The notes under the pieces were generated by a model. The model had not been told where the DNA came from and searched no databases. It saw nothing but the letters and a program-made list of their open reading frames with translations. 64,000 nucleotides of DNA, from contig JAFFJZ010000001.1 of the NCBI GenBank assembly GCA_018340375.1, positions 53,684,001-53,748,000 on the forward strand. Direction: 5' to 3'. A program made the position numbers and the translations under genes. Shown here piece by piece: positions 48,234 through 61,607 of the stretch. This DNA is from Gonatopus flavifemur (taxonomy: Eukaryota > Arthropoda > Insecta > Hymenoptera > Dryinidae). The stretch's first letter is position 1, and the number at the start of each line of letters is the position of its first letter.

Positions 48234-49389
48234 CACTGTTAGAAAAATCTGTTTGGAATTTAATGTAAAAAGTTTGGAAGCAATTAACACACACAATTGT
48301 GTATTAATTTTCAAACATTTTTTGTATCCCCAAAATAATAGACAGAATTTTGAAATTCAAGCCACAACATTATGAAAATCGATGTAAAAAAATGCATGAA
48401 TTTTCAACAGTATTACTTAATTTCCAAAATTCCTTCCAAATGGTTCATCATGTTATGGTGTGAAATTAATACAAAAAATTCTGAAAATCAAAATACATAT
48501 TGAATGAATTATTAGAATCGCGTGATTTGATTTTACGATGAATTTTCAACACCACATTATTTAATTCCAAAAATCCCTCCTGAATAAGGTGACCAGCCCC
48601 ATTAATGAACACCTTAACCCCCATTAGCGAACAATCGTTTATCTATTATATCTTTCCTATGGCATATTATTCTGAATTTATTTACATAACAGCGGTTGAT
48701 TTAGTATCCAGTCAGTCATGCTCGGATGAAATTAAAGCACTAAATGAAAAGTACTATGAATCAAACACCAAAACGTTCATTAAAGGGGTCGCGTTCATAA
48801 ATGGGGTCATCTACCTTACTCCATCATGTTTTGTTACAAAATTAATACAAAAAATTCTGAAAATGAAAATACATATATGAGCGAATTATTAAAACTTCGT
48901 GATTTAATTTCACAATTAGTGATGTTGATTTTACAACAAGTAATTTTCCCTACAAAAATTCACATCGAAAGGGTAGACCACGATTGTTCCGAAATTTCCT
49001 GATTTATTGAAAACTAGTACTTTCTAGTCATTTCTCAAAATCTACTAGTTTTCAACAGATCGGGGAATTTCAGGTTCACACACTTTCGGGATAATCGCAT
49101 ATATCGGGATATGAATTTCCATAAACTGTGGTGAATATCAGAAACTTTGTTTGAAATTTGAGAAATATGTAATTGATTTTCCAATATTCAAATAAATACA
49201 GAAATTCAATATCTACAGTTATGAATTTTCACAAACTGTTATGAATTTCAAAACTTTCGTTGAATTTCATGAAATATGTGATTGATTTCTCAATATCCAA
49301 ATGTGGAATACAATTCATATAGCGCCCTTGAAAATTAATGTACTTTTTTCCATGAACGTATATTAAATTCACAAACATTTTTAACAGTG
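48234..49389. mobile_element. CACTGTTA element, 1156 bp
   Basis: Left CACTGTTAGAAAAATCTG and right complement CACTGTTAAAAATGTTTG, both continuing into GAATTTAATRTA; TA on both flanks. The interior contains two direct copies of a roughly 70-bp block (48466-48536 and 48838-48910, with AAAAAATTCTGAAAAT). No transposase frame is seen. Confidence 0.68.
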
Positions 49390-49484
49390 TATCTTACAAA
49401 GGTTAGGATGATGAAATATAGGGGAAACTCTGTAAAACTATATGTTTAGCAAAAAAAACATTCGATCGCAATTTTACAATTCTA

Positions 49485-49707
49485 CACTGAGAAAAGTGAA
49501 CTGTGACTATTACCATGCGAAAATGGTAGGTGAATGACAGAATCTCTGAGTTCATGATGGCGACTACGTTATTTGGTATCCATCTTCATGTAAATGGTAT
49601 GCATGAACATTTCCACGATTCTCCATAGTATCCGAAACCAAATTCACGAAGCTGTCCCCCAATTACGATTCGTACATGGTAATCATTACATCCCACTTCT
49701 CTCAGTG
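49485..49707. mobile_element. CACTGAGA element with ATGGTA words
   Basis: Ends CACTGAGAAAAGTG and complement CACTGAGAGAAGTGG, TA on both flanks. The interior has ACCATGCGAAAATGGTA and TACATGGTA words. Length 223 bp. Confidence 0.78.
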
Positions 49708-50348
49708 TACAGTAAGTGATCACCCGAGTCAAAAAGGGAAACCTGATTTAGCTCTGATTCGTTGCGTATTACGGAGTGAATCAGGTTTGATTTCATTTTT
49801 AACCCCGATCTCACGATGTTCTCAACCTGATCTTGTTTTGAAACTTCTCATTCGACCTGGTGTCTCATTCGAACCTTATCCTTTTGACCTGATTAAACTC
49901 TGGATCGTTGCGTATTACGGAGTTAATCAGACTCTAAAAAGTATTACAATTTTTCGACTCGCGCAACGGATAATCGCTCTGAAAATATGAATGTAGACTA
50001 AATTTTACACCAAACTTTAGATCACATTCGTGCGTCGGGTTTTGTATGTTTTTGATTTTTAAGTTGACTAGTCAAATTTTTATCCTATATCTTTAATGAT
50101 ATATTTTCGTATGAACGATCGTAGGATATTTAAGGGGGCAAGCTCCTCCAGAACTTTCAAATTTTGCATTTTTGGTTTTTTGCTTTGAAAATTCAATTAC
50201 GACCTTAAGAATATATTTTCAATGTTTCAAGCCCAATATAAGTGACCTGGGCTTAACAATAGGCTTGGAATGTAAGATTTTCGCAGACTTGTACGATAGC
50301 AATCGAGTACGAAGACAAGAGCGACGTTCGTTAACATCGACAAAAGTA

Positions 50349-51194
50349 GAGACCCTTTAATCAGAGTCTGGTCAACAGGCTGAAAAATGTGAATGCATTT
50401 TGATTGGTCTGCCATGTTTCCTCTAAACTGAGTGGGAGAAATTGCGGCGAATTCAAAATTGTTATTTTGCATATACTCAGTTTTCCATGATTTATAAGCA
50501 AAATATTCACAAACTGGAGGGTGAATGTGTGTTGAAACTGAGAACTTCTCAGTTGGACTGCAAAATGAATTTTTAAATTAATTCCGAAAATTTAAACATC
50601 GAAGTATGTAGAAGTTGTAATGGAAATTAAATAACGAGTGAAACTAACCTAGATCAACGTAAACAGTTCACGAGTCAGTAAACAGTTTACAGTTACGGGT
50701 ATTAGAGGGTCTCTATATATCACTTACCCAATTGTGGAAGTGATCATCATGAGTGCGTTGTTGTGCCACACGGAATACACAGAAAACGTACTGTGCGTTT
50801 AAATAGAATGCACGAAAAATGATTTTTTATGAAAAATTATAATGTTAAAGTTTGACGCCACATGGAGAGCTGAAAATGGTGAAAACTGTTTACGTTGATC
50901 TAGGTTAGTTTCACTCGTTATTTAATTTCCATTACAACTTCTACACACTTCGATGTTTAAATTTTCGGAATTAATTTAAAAATTCATTTTGCAGTCCAAC
51001 TGAGAAGTTGACACACATTCACCCTCCAGTTTGTAAATATTTTGCTTATAAATCATGGAAAACTGAGTACATGCAAAATAACAATTTTGAATTCGCCGCA
51101 ATTTCTCCCACTCTGTTTAGAGAAAACATGGCGGACGCATCAAAATGCATTTACATTTTCCAGCCTGTTGACCAGACTCTGATTGAAGGGTCTC
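50349..51194. mobile_element. Large foldback, arms over 300 bp
   Basis: Arms about 50349-50668 and 50883-51194 are near-exact reverse complements around a loop of about 215 bp. The ends are GAGACCCTTTAATCAGAG and complement; TA flanks both. A third copy of the terminal motif (GAGGGTCTCTATA) lies in the loop at 50704. Confidence 0.82.
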
Positions 51195-51544
51195 TAGACA
51201 AAAGAGGCCAGAACTGCACAGAAAGAAAAGAATGCGGCCGTAATGAATGATTTTCACGGAGTTGAAGGTTTGCTTTATGGTCCTGGTATCGCGGATTAAG
51301 CTTGGGTAACTATAAATTGCTTTTCATTCTACTTTACAAGAACGAAAACTTTAGAGGCGTTTTTCTCAAAACATGTTTTTTTCCGCACCGGGGACTATAA
51401 CTTGAGATATCAACTTGAAATTTTCCACAAATATTGTTCAACGTATTGGCTTCAGCATATACCTAGAAGTTTGCATAAATTATAACTAAAAATATTGTTT
51501 ACAACAATTTGTTCATGAAAAAAAGGTTTAATTTTGTTTTTTTT

Positions 51545-52047
51545 CCCGAAGGGAACATGAAGCTCCGACGAACGTTCAGAATAGATCATGATAGATCAGA
51601 CTGAAGCTCCGTTGGAGCTCAAGTTTAGATTCGGAAACGTTCGACGAAGGTCCGATGAACGTTGAAATGTCCGCTTGAAAATAGCTTAAATGAAGGTTCA
51701 TAGAACGTTTATTAAAGATTCTACGAAGATTCATTCAACCTTCAGTTTTTTATGTTTCAGACGGAATTACAATTATAGTTAGAAATGCCTCAATCTTTCA
51801 TTTTTTCGTGGAAAAATATACTTTGAAAAAAACTTTGATCGAAAAATTGCAACTCGAACGAACCTTTAGCAAACGTTCGATGAACGTTTTATGAACGTTC
51901 ATTCAAACTATTTTCAAGTGGACATTTCAACGTTCATCGGACCTTCGTCGAACGTTTACGAATCTAAACTTGAGCTCCAACGGAGCTTCAGTCTGATCTA
52001 TCATGATCTATTCTGAACATTTGTCGGAGCTTCATGTTCCCTTCGGG
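51545..52047. mobile_element. 503-bp foldback element, CCCGAAG ends, copy 2
   Basis: Ends CCCGAAGGGAACATGAAGCT and complement, TT on both flanks (51543-51544, 52048-52049). Arms of about 190 bp are dense in GAACGTTC, GAAGGTTC and GAGCTC words. The same length as 9933-10435, but the centre is unrelated by eye. Confidence 0.87.
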
Positions 52048-52389
52048 TTGTGTCCAAATTAAAAATTTTTTTGTTTGTTAAAAGTAGGTATATGCTGAGC
52101 GGAATAACTTATTCTGATGGGAAAATTTTGGTTGGTTGATTTCAGTTGGCTACAAGAGGCTAGGCACTCCCCGGCGCAAAATGAAGGAGCCAAGTTTCAG
52201 CAGCTGTAACTCCGCCATTTTGTTTTTTTTTTGGTATGAAAAAATTCATATGAATAAATTAAAACTTCAATTATAATAATTGTTTCTTTGAGCACGATAA
52301 ATACTCTCAATTTTTTGTACAAAATCATTGAAAAACCTGTTGTCTGGAGGAGTTGCCCGCCTTAAAAGGGTTTTACGACCCTCAGAACA

Positions 52390-53183
52390 CACGAGGAGTC
52401 ACGGTCGACTTTTAGGTCAGGTTGGGCTATTTTTCGCTGATTGGGCTACTCAAAGATCCAATCGGTGAGTAATTTCCTTGCCATGGCGACTGATAACCAA
52501 TTGGGCTATCTTGGGCTGATTCCTCATCTTGACATGGAAGAAAAAATCAAGCGATTTTGAATGATTCGTTTCACGAATTTTGACTATGTTCAGAGCTCCT
52601 TCTCAGAAGAATAATGAATTCCATTGGTCGATTCTGATGGCACTGGAACAAATGGTGAAAGACTGGTCTAACGATTAAAATACACCAGTCACCGTGAGGG
52701 CAGATTGAAAGTACAGTTCACTCTGGTTACAATCCTATCACTTATATAACTCTCGCTCATATTTTTCCCGCTTCACTGAGCACAAATATTCTCCGTAGTT
52801 TTGGTCCATACATCTTGCTATAATGCTTGTCCTGAGAAATTGGTCAACCGGAGACCATGTAAAATGTAGAGCAATAAGCACAAAGATGACCATATAATGT
52901 TCACTGCAGGGTGGAAAACACTATGTTTCCTATAGTGGAAGGGACGTCGATTTCTCTCCACTGTCTCTCCCTACAGCCCCTGAGCGAAGCTTATGAACAG
53001 ATTGGACTGCATTTGATTTGAAATCGAATGTTTATTTTCACATAAAACTCATCGTTCAATCATTTTTGGTTCGAATTCTATTGTGGGCTACTTTTTGGCT
53101 CCTACAGGGATTTATCGGCTACTTTGGGCTACCCGAACGTTCTCTTTGGGCTACAGTTGGTGATAAAAAACTGGTCACACTGT
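52390..53183. mobile_element. Possible element with TTGGGCTA words
   Basis: TTGGGCTA/TGGGCTAC words cluster at 52424-52520 and 53084-53160, either side of a non-repeated core that includes a tRNA-like stretch. The outermost sequences (GTCACGGTCGACTTTT and complement TGTGACCAGTTTTTT) are only loosely inverted. No duplication found. Confidence 0.4.
52661..52736 (+). other. Decayed tRNA-like sequence
   Basis: TGGTCTAACGATTAAAATAC resembles the D-arm of arthropod Glu/Asp/Gly tRNAs, followed by TCACCGTGAGGGC. Candidate B boxes are AGTTCACTCT or GGTTACAATCC, both degenerate. Probably an old tRNA-derived module. Confidence 0.35.
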
Positions 53184-53685
53184 ACGCCAGCTGTAGGAAT
53201 TTTCATTACAAAATTCAAGCTCAACTTTGGAACAAATTAAAAGAACCCAACTGAGTTTATGGTACGTTGATATTCTCTGAGAATATTCCAAACATGAGAT
53301 AAACTGTGATGAATTCAGAAAAGTTTTGAAAAACCAGGGTTCGTCCCCGTTGCTAGATTTCATCAGGATTTTTGTGATCCCTTGATAGTATTCTTGCAAG
53401 ATTCCGGCAGATTCAAAGGGAATTTAGATATCCAAGTTGCGTCCAACGTGCCAAACCCATACTGGTAACTCTAGGAATTTTTAGGGAAAGTCAGCAGGAT
53501 TAACACACACATTTTATGAAAAAGCTTCTAAAAACCTTCGTAAATATCTTAAATTTGAGCTTGTAGAGGATTCTGCGGTTTTGAATTTCATAGCATATCA
53601 AAATCATATATCAAGCTCATCATATAAAAATTCAATGACAAATCAGAGAGAAATTGTGAGCATAGCCAACCACGATAATAATCAA

Positions 53686-53955
53686 TAGTGCGAGTAGTGA
53701 TTTTTCCGAGTCGAGTCGAGCCGAGTACTCGAAAAGTATATAATATATATGAATATAATCTTTATGTGATAGTGGAGGACGATCCCTCCTGTTCTCTAAG
53801 AATATTCTACCTTTTGCAAATGATGATTCATGATAATTCTAAGAAAATCGACAAATTACTCGAAAATTATCGAGTAGCTCGAAAATTTCGAGTAGTACAA
53901 AATACTCGACTCGACTCGAGAATACTCGAAAATTTCGAGTACTCGCACACACCTG
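53686..53955. mobile_element. hAT-like MITE with TCGAGTACTCGA words
   Basis: ATAATCAA occurs on both sides (53678-53685, 53956-53963), the 8-bp duplication typical of hAT. The right end reads ...CGCACACACCTG (complement CAGGTGTGTGCGAG). The left end has lost part of it and starts TAGTGCGAGTA. The interior is TCGAGTCGAG and ACTCGAAAATT words. Confidence 0.68.
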
Positions 53956-56746
53956 ATAATCAATCTTTCGAATCATGTGTTCGAATATGAAGAGTTTATC
54001 TTGCTCTATTGCAAGATCGACACCATTATCTGATGAAATCTATCGAAAATGAATCAGAAGAGGATTTCTTTGATGGAAATCCCAAGAATTAAGGAATCAA
54101 GAACGTTACAAGCGTTTTTAAAGTTTCCAACTGATTCTAGATATGAGATGAATTGGGAAACTTGTTCTCTCGTTGAGCACATGACGCTGAACTTGAAGAT
54201 TCAAAATCTCTTCCAATTATTACAACAGCAATTCTGACTATTTCTCCTTCCAAGTGCACTGAAAAAACTTTCAAACCTTGAAATCGATATACTCCATTTC
54301 AGAGATTTGAGAAATCCATATTTTTTCGAGGTATATGGATAGCGCGGGAGGGAAAAAGATTGCAATTTTTTTTCACATACAACGACCTAGTCCTCGTCAT
54401 CCTTCACGTATGAAATTCACCAAGAATTCACCGAATGAAAAAATTTTCAAAATTATATACAATTTTCCACTCTGGTCATATCGAAATTTATAAATTGTGG
54501 AAAAAGTGGGAAAAGTTTCTCCTAGATACATTAGTTACTTGAATTTTCCACACGAGAAAAAATATTATATCATAAAAATAAGAACACCAATAAATTGAAT
54601 ATCTCATTAGGTTCATGATATAATGTATAGTTATTGCTATTTTGATTATGAATTTTCCTGTTTTACAATATCATCTTGATTATTGTTGGTTACATTTTGG
54701 AAACGTCCAAGAGAAATTCAAATAATGTTTCTAAGATAGTACACACTCAAGCTTCTATAGAACTTTGAAGATCCTGGCGATTCAGTATTCAAATGACAAG
54801 GGATGTTCGAAGGATAACATGTCCCCAGTTCACCCGAGTATTATGGTTTCTTTGAGAAGAATGGTTTCGGTTTATCTAAGACGATAGTTCACGTTGACCA
54901 CAATAGACCACAGTACATTCTGTTGATTGCTCGAGGATATCTCATCTATCTCCAACAATAGATATTATCAACTCTGATCTTTGATAAACTCGAATCAATA
55001 TTTCGAATCTCATTCATCTACTATCCTGTAATTATATTAATTTCCTATAAATGTGAAGAATAATTCCGTGTATATATTCGCATATCACAAAATGATTAAC
55101 ACACATTCTATTGATCCTTCGTCGCATGTCCAGAGATAATGAAACTCTTCGCTTATATAGAATCGTAAAATTGGTCTCCACTGTAATTTGTAAAGATCAT
55201 TCAACATTTCAAGGAACCTCGTGCTCCATTCGTTGCACGTCTTTCATTTCAAGGCAGTGCAGCTTGACAAAGCAACTACTGCATGTACAAGATTGCTGGA
55301 ATCAAATATTTTCGTGGAAAGCGAGTATTTTTCTTATCGTTTCCCCTTCGTGACCTAGTTTCTTCATTCGAAATGAGAATAACGTCAAGCCCGATGATCG
55401 GTGATTTTGAAAATGACTCGCGATTTATGTTGGACGAATCAAAAACATGAAAATTCGATGTCGAGCAATGTTTTGGAATGAAAGTGGAAAGGATTCGACT
55501 TGTTTGAAAAATTGCTCAAATTGTTCTACTGTTATCACGCCTCGTGAATTCAACTGTTTTGTCTTGATACTCTCAAAGTGTTTAAATCGCATAAATCGGA
55601 ATATATTTGAAATGAAACACTTGAATTTGCAGTGGAGGAAAATATTACAAAGTAATAATTCAGTTAATCGATCCAATGTTTGTTTATTTGATCCGTGCCA
55701 ATCTTTTGTTCTGTGGTTCACCTGTTCCAATCATTCCATCCAATTCGCATGGTATCAATATTACAATTAATGAAAATCATGGAATCTATCACACAAATGA
55801 TTGATGAAACTTATGTATCAAGATAGGCTATCATGTTATTGGATTCCATCATCAGAAATTTGAATATCGTGTTAATATTGATTGGATTTATCGAACAGAT
55901 GAATATTCAAATTATCCCTCATCGCAATAATCAAATAATCACGGAGTATTGTTTGAAATTAGGGAACATTGGAACTGATTGCACATGGAACCAGTGAATT
56001 ATATCACAATATAACTTTATCATACCTTCGGTAGCAAAACTTATACGTTAATCTATTTTAAATATATATAATGCGAGCAGGTACTGCAAAATAATTTTCA
56101 AATTTTAACCGATGTAGATTTTTTATATTTTGTAATTTAAAAATTTCAAAAAGCTTCTCATTGATGGGACAATAAAATCATACATAATTATTATATATGT
56201 AACCATATACAATTATAATATATACTTTTGAAAGTTTTGCACACACAGAACATTAAAATCAACGCAGTATTACGATTTTTATAAATTTTTTCAGCAGAAT
56301 TCTATGATTCAACTGCATTTATATCTGATTCTTTAGATTGAAATGAGCAAAGTATACAATTTAATTTATTATTCATGGAATCCCTACAAAGATTGTAAAA
56401 TTATTATATAGTGAATTATAAGGAATTTATACAAAATTTGTTTATATGGGATGGGTTGCTCTTCTATGAGACTAGTTACATGCATCTAATCTATGATCTG
56501 AAATTAAACCGACTGCTCGTGGAAATCGTGTCGTTGCCCAACAGACCCTGTCCTCACACGATTATCGGATAGAGGGTAAGTCGTCGAAATCTTTGACCCT
56601 CGTGTAAATAAGTTAGGATCACGCTAGTCAAACATGTTCACAGTTCATAGCCTAGTTATATACGCACGCGTCTTCTTTTGAGGCGTGGTTTTACTATGAC
56701 AAAAATTTTCGAACTATAAAGTAAAAAATTTGTGAAGAATTCTTTG
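53956..56746. other. No confident feature
   Basis: Short frames on both strands near 55110-55770 overlap each other and are not recognised. A lone TG-CACTGAAAAAAC end at 54257 has no partner. Confidence 0.4.
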
Positions 56747-57041
56747 CACGTAAAAAATGATTAGTCGAAGTAACTATTTAACTTGTAAGTGCATATGGAC
56801 CCTTTTTTCGCATTAGAATAACAATTTTTTCCATTGATTTAACCGATAAATCAATAATACACACAAATAAAGATAAAAATAATGAAAATGAGTAATAAAT
56901 AAATTCAAAAAATCTAAGTAATTTTTTGTGAAAATGGATCAAATCAATGGAAAAAATCGTTATTCTAACGAAAAAAATTAGTCCATACGCGATATGCGCT
57001 TGACAGTGAGGTAATTGTTTCAACTAATCGTTTTTTCCGTG
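56747..57041. mobile_element. Palindromic MITE, TG duplication
   Basis: Left CACGTAAAAAATGATTAGTC and right complement CACGGAAAAAACGATTAGTT, TG on both flanks. Long arms pair CATTAGAATAAC with GTTATTCTAACG around an AT-rich loop. Length 295 bp. Confidence 0.82.
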
Positions 57042-58631
57042 TGACGAATAGAATATGAATTTTATCATTTATATTGAGTGCTCATTTTCACATTTAATTG
57101 AATTCATATGTTGAAATCGCAGGCATAAGAATATAGGGAGAAAGTTCAAACCAAGTGTTTAGGCCGAGAGGATGAAGCCAATGAAAAACTAGGGAGATGG
57201 TAAAAATCAAAGTATAACTCTTCTATATGCTGAATTCTCCATTCATTTATTGAGTGAATTATCCCTCTCGGTTCATCTTCACATTTCGAATTACGACATG
57301 AAAATAATTGAAGCAGCTCTAAATGATGAATTATTATCCACTTTTCTCATTTCCATTGCATCGAGAACTTCTTTCGAATTAGAAACGCGAATTATACGAA
57401 TTTCCTACAATCCTCTAAGGGTTACTCTTAATCTCAGACCTCAAGTTTCGTTATTGGATAATCTCTCACAACACAGATTCGAATGATTCATTCTACGAAT
57501 CGTGAAATGATTCTATAAAAAAGTAAATATTAATAAGAGAATATACGAAATTATAAAATTGACCAGAAAAAGTATAGAAGTAATTTTGTTCATGCCGGAT
57601 TTAGAAACACTTCAGATTGAAATTTTATACGTGTTTTGAGAATTATCGGTTTTGAATGATGAATAGATGGATTAAGTAATGTAATAAACAATTCAGGAAT
57701 TCTTCCATTTTATAATTAAGTACAGATTAGAACAATGCTATTTCGGAGTTCACCGCATTTTATTGTACCTCCTCAGCAAGAATATCTTCACTAAAAAATG
57801 TTGCTGAAGTTTGAATTGTTTATTGAAACGAATTCACAATTGAATAAAAAATACTCAGATTCAACTCCAATTAAAAACCCAAAATCTTACAGCACACGCT
57901 TTAAACGATGTTTCCAATTTCAAAGAATTAATTTGAGAAGATAAATAACGATGATATATCAGATTTTGTGAGTTTGAATTTTCGTTTCATTTTTATAAAC
58001 GATTCAAACTTCTACAACATCAATAAAAATTGAAAAATAAATGGACTTATATATTTGTCAGTATCCAAAAGTATCCTCACACAGATATTGTTAAGAGAAA
58101 AACTTCAAATAACACACTATGTGATTCTATGTATAAAAATGATTTTATGAAGTGGTTTTTCATGACATATTGTTGCAATGGAACAACGATGATCTGAATT
58201 ACAATTTACCAATGCTCAGAATAAAATATGCAGATCATCAAGTGAATAATTGTAACTGAGAAATGACTTCCATAACTCTATCAAGAATTCCCATTGAATT
58301 TATAATTATAGGAGATTATTATGATATCAAGATTTCTAAGAACTCAGTTCTAAATATAGAACTCTCTACTTCCTCATCCGTTGAAAAGCGAGAGAAAGTT
58401 ATACACTGCGCTGAACAGTTGAGAATGTTCATGGTATACGGAGTTATCTTCTTTAGACTCCGAAACATAGAGGAGCACTGGAAGAAGAGGAGGACTTTGA
58501 GACAGTAGCCGAGGGCATTGCTCCCAAGAGATCAAAATATCTGAAGGATATCTCTCTCTTCTTAGGTAGAGAAATTCTGTCGAACTACATAAAACCTCAA
58601 ATGAGAATTTCTTAATGTAATATGAATCCTA
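57042..58631. other. No feature seen
   Basis: AT-rich; the frames at 57250 and 58263 (about 80 codons) are unrecognised. Confidence 0.45.
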
Positions 58632-58883
58632 CACTGAAAAAAAAATTTATTCCAGTCAAATAAATATTTATTTGTCCTGTACCAAAGAAATATTTATTAG
58701 AATTAACAAAATATTCTTTGGAACCAAAATAATTTATTTGAATTAAATAGATGGTTTTAATCGTTTATTTGATTCCAATAAATTATTTTGGTTCCAAAGA
58801 ATACTTTGTTGATTCTAATAAATATTTCTTTGACACAGGACAAATGAATATTTATTTGACTGGAATGAATTTTTTTTTCAGTG
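58632..58883. mobile_element. Near-perfect palindromic MITE, CACTGAAAAA ends
   Basis: Arms of about 120 bp are nearly exact reverse complements, rich in AAATAAATATTTATT, TTGGAACCAAAATAA and TTCTTTGG words. TA flanks both. Length 252 bp. Confidence 0.87.
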
Positions 58884-59096
58884 TATATGACTTTCATTTC
58901 TTATGATCGCATCTCTGTAATTCAAATGACATTAGCTTCGGTTACATTTTCGCTTACATTCTAAATAAAGCAGCGCTCAGGACGCTCACACCTTGATAAT
59001 CTGAAAATGGTGTTCGCTACGCTCGCACATGATAGAAAATCATTCGTCACATTTTTGGAATGTTTTTTTTTAGAAAAAAAAAGAACTCAACATTTG

Positions 59097-59532
59097 CACT
59101 CATAAAAATGATTTTCTCTTCATCAAACGACAGCCGGGCCAAACACAGTTCGTTTCACTGGTGAAACGGACCCGTTTTATTTTACCATTAGAATCGGCCA
59201 TCTCAACTCGATATAATAACTGTGTAGTTTTATGAACAGACGAAAATCGTCTAACCTTGAAATGAATCCCATCTTCTTACAAGACGGTATTCGTCTCATG
59301 ACAAAAAAACATGCCTCTAATCTACTCCCAAGTAAGTAATTCGAAGTGTTTTTTTCCCAGTCTATCAGTAGAAGAAAGTCCGTCTTGTGATTAGACGAAT
59401 TCCGTTTTACTAACAGAAGAAGTCGTCCGTTAGAGACATGGAATTGTTTGAGATAGTTCCCGTCTTGTTATGAGACGGATCTCTCATGATTATGCAGCTT
59501 TGTCATATCATTAGACGGTATTTTTCTGAGTG
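59097..59532. mobile_element. GTCTAAT-word element, CACTCA ends, TG duplication
   Basis: Ends CACTCATAAAAAT and complement CACTCAGAAAAAT, TG on both flanks (59095-59096, 59533-59534). Interior words are GTCTAAT, AGACGAATTCGTC and CCCGTCTTG. Length 436 bp. Confidence 0.78.
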
Positions 59533-59639
59533 TGCGTTATATACAAAGGACATCTAATCGAATATATATGGATGTTGATGAACTTGATTCAGTTTATTCT
59601 CTTTTCATTTGCATCATGATTCATATAAAAATCTTCAAG

Positions 59640-59860
59640 CTCCACCAATACTGGCGATAAAATATAGCTGGGGCCAAGCTGACAACCACGTCTGGCCCAT
59701 CCATCAAACAACACTGCCTGGAGAGAAACAATAATAATTTTGCACGACGATCTTTAGTGCATGACGAGACAATGCTCTAAGCATTTGGTAGCCCTGGATA
59801 AAAGCGATTTTCCATATTGCACTCAGCATGGGTGGTAACTTGGCCCAGCTTAGGCATTAG
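59640..59860. repeat. TTGGCCCAGC-word repeat, possible element
   Basis: GGCCCA, CCAAGCTG and GCATGACG words in both directions. Shares AAATATAGCT and CTGGCCCATC-like parts with 18250-18500. Ends not resolved. Confidence 0.35.
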
Positions 59861-60299
59861 TAATGGTTGAAGTAATGTTCCAGGAAGTTAATCATTTGAA
59901 ACATCATTATATATCTATAGTTATGAAACTCTTAAGTCCAACAATTCAAATCAAAAGTCTAAATAAGGATTGTAATTGTTTCAGAAAAATTTGCAAACTG
60001 GCGAATGAAACTAATTCAACAATAAGTTTCATATTGAATATGAAATGAATATCTCAAAAAAACGATTTCTCCAAATCAGATATATACGTTCAACAATTCT
60101 CTGCTGTTGAAACACATAATTTACAAATGCAATGTCAGAAACTCACCAATAACGAATAGAATTAACGTGAAATGAGCTATCCTTGAACATACCATATAAA
60201 AATGATTCAATTCTGATATTGTAAATTCCCTTAATTGTATTTCTCGTGTCTTTTCAAGGAAGGAGAGTCTATTAATCATGTAATCGCGAGTGAAAATAG

Positions 60300-60570
60300 A
60301 CCCCGGTGGTGATTCAGTCTTGTATTACTCCATGTCTCATTTCGACACGATCCGATTCAACCCTACGATCTGTTCCATCCCGCCTTCCTACTATACCTAA
60401 CACTAATCCACCTCCGTATAATCCATCCTTCCTCACCTCTCATCCTCTGAACGTGAAGAATTATGGGGTAAGACTCAAGATCGTGTTGCAATATCACTTG
60501 GCCTGTTTTATTCAGTCTGCGTGGGACGCATTCGACTTGGACCTTCAAGAACCTTGGCTATATTACTACC
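60300..60570. other. GC-richer island, unclear
   Basis: Stands out in base composition. A 134-codon + strand frame (60306-60710) and a 61-codon minus frame cross it. Neither has a recognisable motif and no clean splice pair frames it. Could be an exon remnant, a regulatory block or a repeat with no second copy here. Confidence 0.2.
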
Positions 60571-61607
60571 ACTTCTCTTTTCACAAAATCCTCGTAAATA
60601 TTCAACGTTGTAAAAGTGAAGAGACCTTCTTGAAACGTCAAGTTTCACTCGAGAAAAATCAGAAGAAAGTGTCTCTTCCCTTGTATAATTTCAATTCCCT
60701 GTTGAAGTAATTTGTATGAATACGTTATAACAATGCATTGAAACTTCTTTGGGTATTCTTTGGTGGAAGAATTTCTGTATATTTTAACAATGAAATCGGC
60801 AGGAGAACGAATAGAGTATCAAGGTGTGGTTGTGGAATTCATCGTTGATGAATTTGTATGAATTTATTTATAATTTACAACTCATAGGATATCTTTGTGA
60901 GAATCCGCATGGAATAATGATATTTCTTCATCCTTTCGTTATGCGGATACCGATTGAAAATGATGGAATAACGTAACATTTTATCGTACCATATCATAAA
61001 ATTTCAGATTAAGGGAACCCGGATACATAATTAATACAAATTTAAAATGAATAATATTAAATTACAAACTGAGAAGGAAGAAGACACTATAGAAAAGAAT
61101 GAATTCAAGTCAATTTTATATTAAGATGCAATTAATTTAAATCAAACTATTTTAGTTGAAAACTTCCATTTCAATGATCATAGATGAGAAGTATAAAGAA
61201 TGAAATACCACATTCTCTACCTCCAACTTCTACTTTTCTACAAATGCTCCGCATAATATTACCCTACACTGCAAAGGACAATGTGTATCCATGAAACTTT
61301 ACTACTTGCATAGTAGAAAAATTTGTCCCCTTCTTATTGGTTGAATATCTAAAAGACTCTTCTTTGAATTCAAATATCGATATGCAAACATTAACCCTAT
61401 TGTATACATATTGATCGAACAATTCTGTCACAAACGATTTTTCATTCTAAAACTCTTCTTTAAAAACCATAAGAAACATTACATCAACTATTTTGAATGT
61501 GAAAGAACCCTATTTCACTCGGAGAGAATGTTATATTCAAAATTACTATGAAAACATACCAACTATGAACCAGACTAGCCACATAAGACGAAATCGTACG
61601 ATCTTAG

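Larger units (their letters stand above)
50134..52361. mobile_element. TTAA-flanked composite element
   Basis: Ends GGGGGCAAGCTCCTCCAGA and complement GGCGGGCAACTCCTCCAGA, with TTAA on both sides (50130-50133, 52362-52365). TTAA targets are typical of piggyBac and Kolobok elements. No transposase frame remains. It carries a large foldback (50349) and a 503-bp element (51545) inside. Length 2228 bp. Confidence 0.78.

Noticed and set aside
53686..53955. TCGAG/ACTCGA array as a CRISPR or satellite
   Set aside because: Words are irregularly spaced, in both orientations, and enclosed by an 8-bp duplication; it is a hAT-like miniature element.
60306..60710. 134-codon open frame as a gene
   Set aside because: Not recognised, no clean splice sites, and the open frame persists on both strands because of the GC-richer composition.
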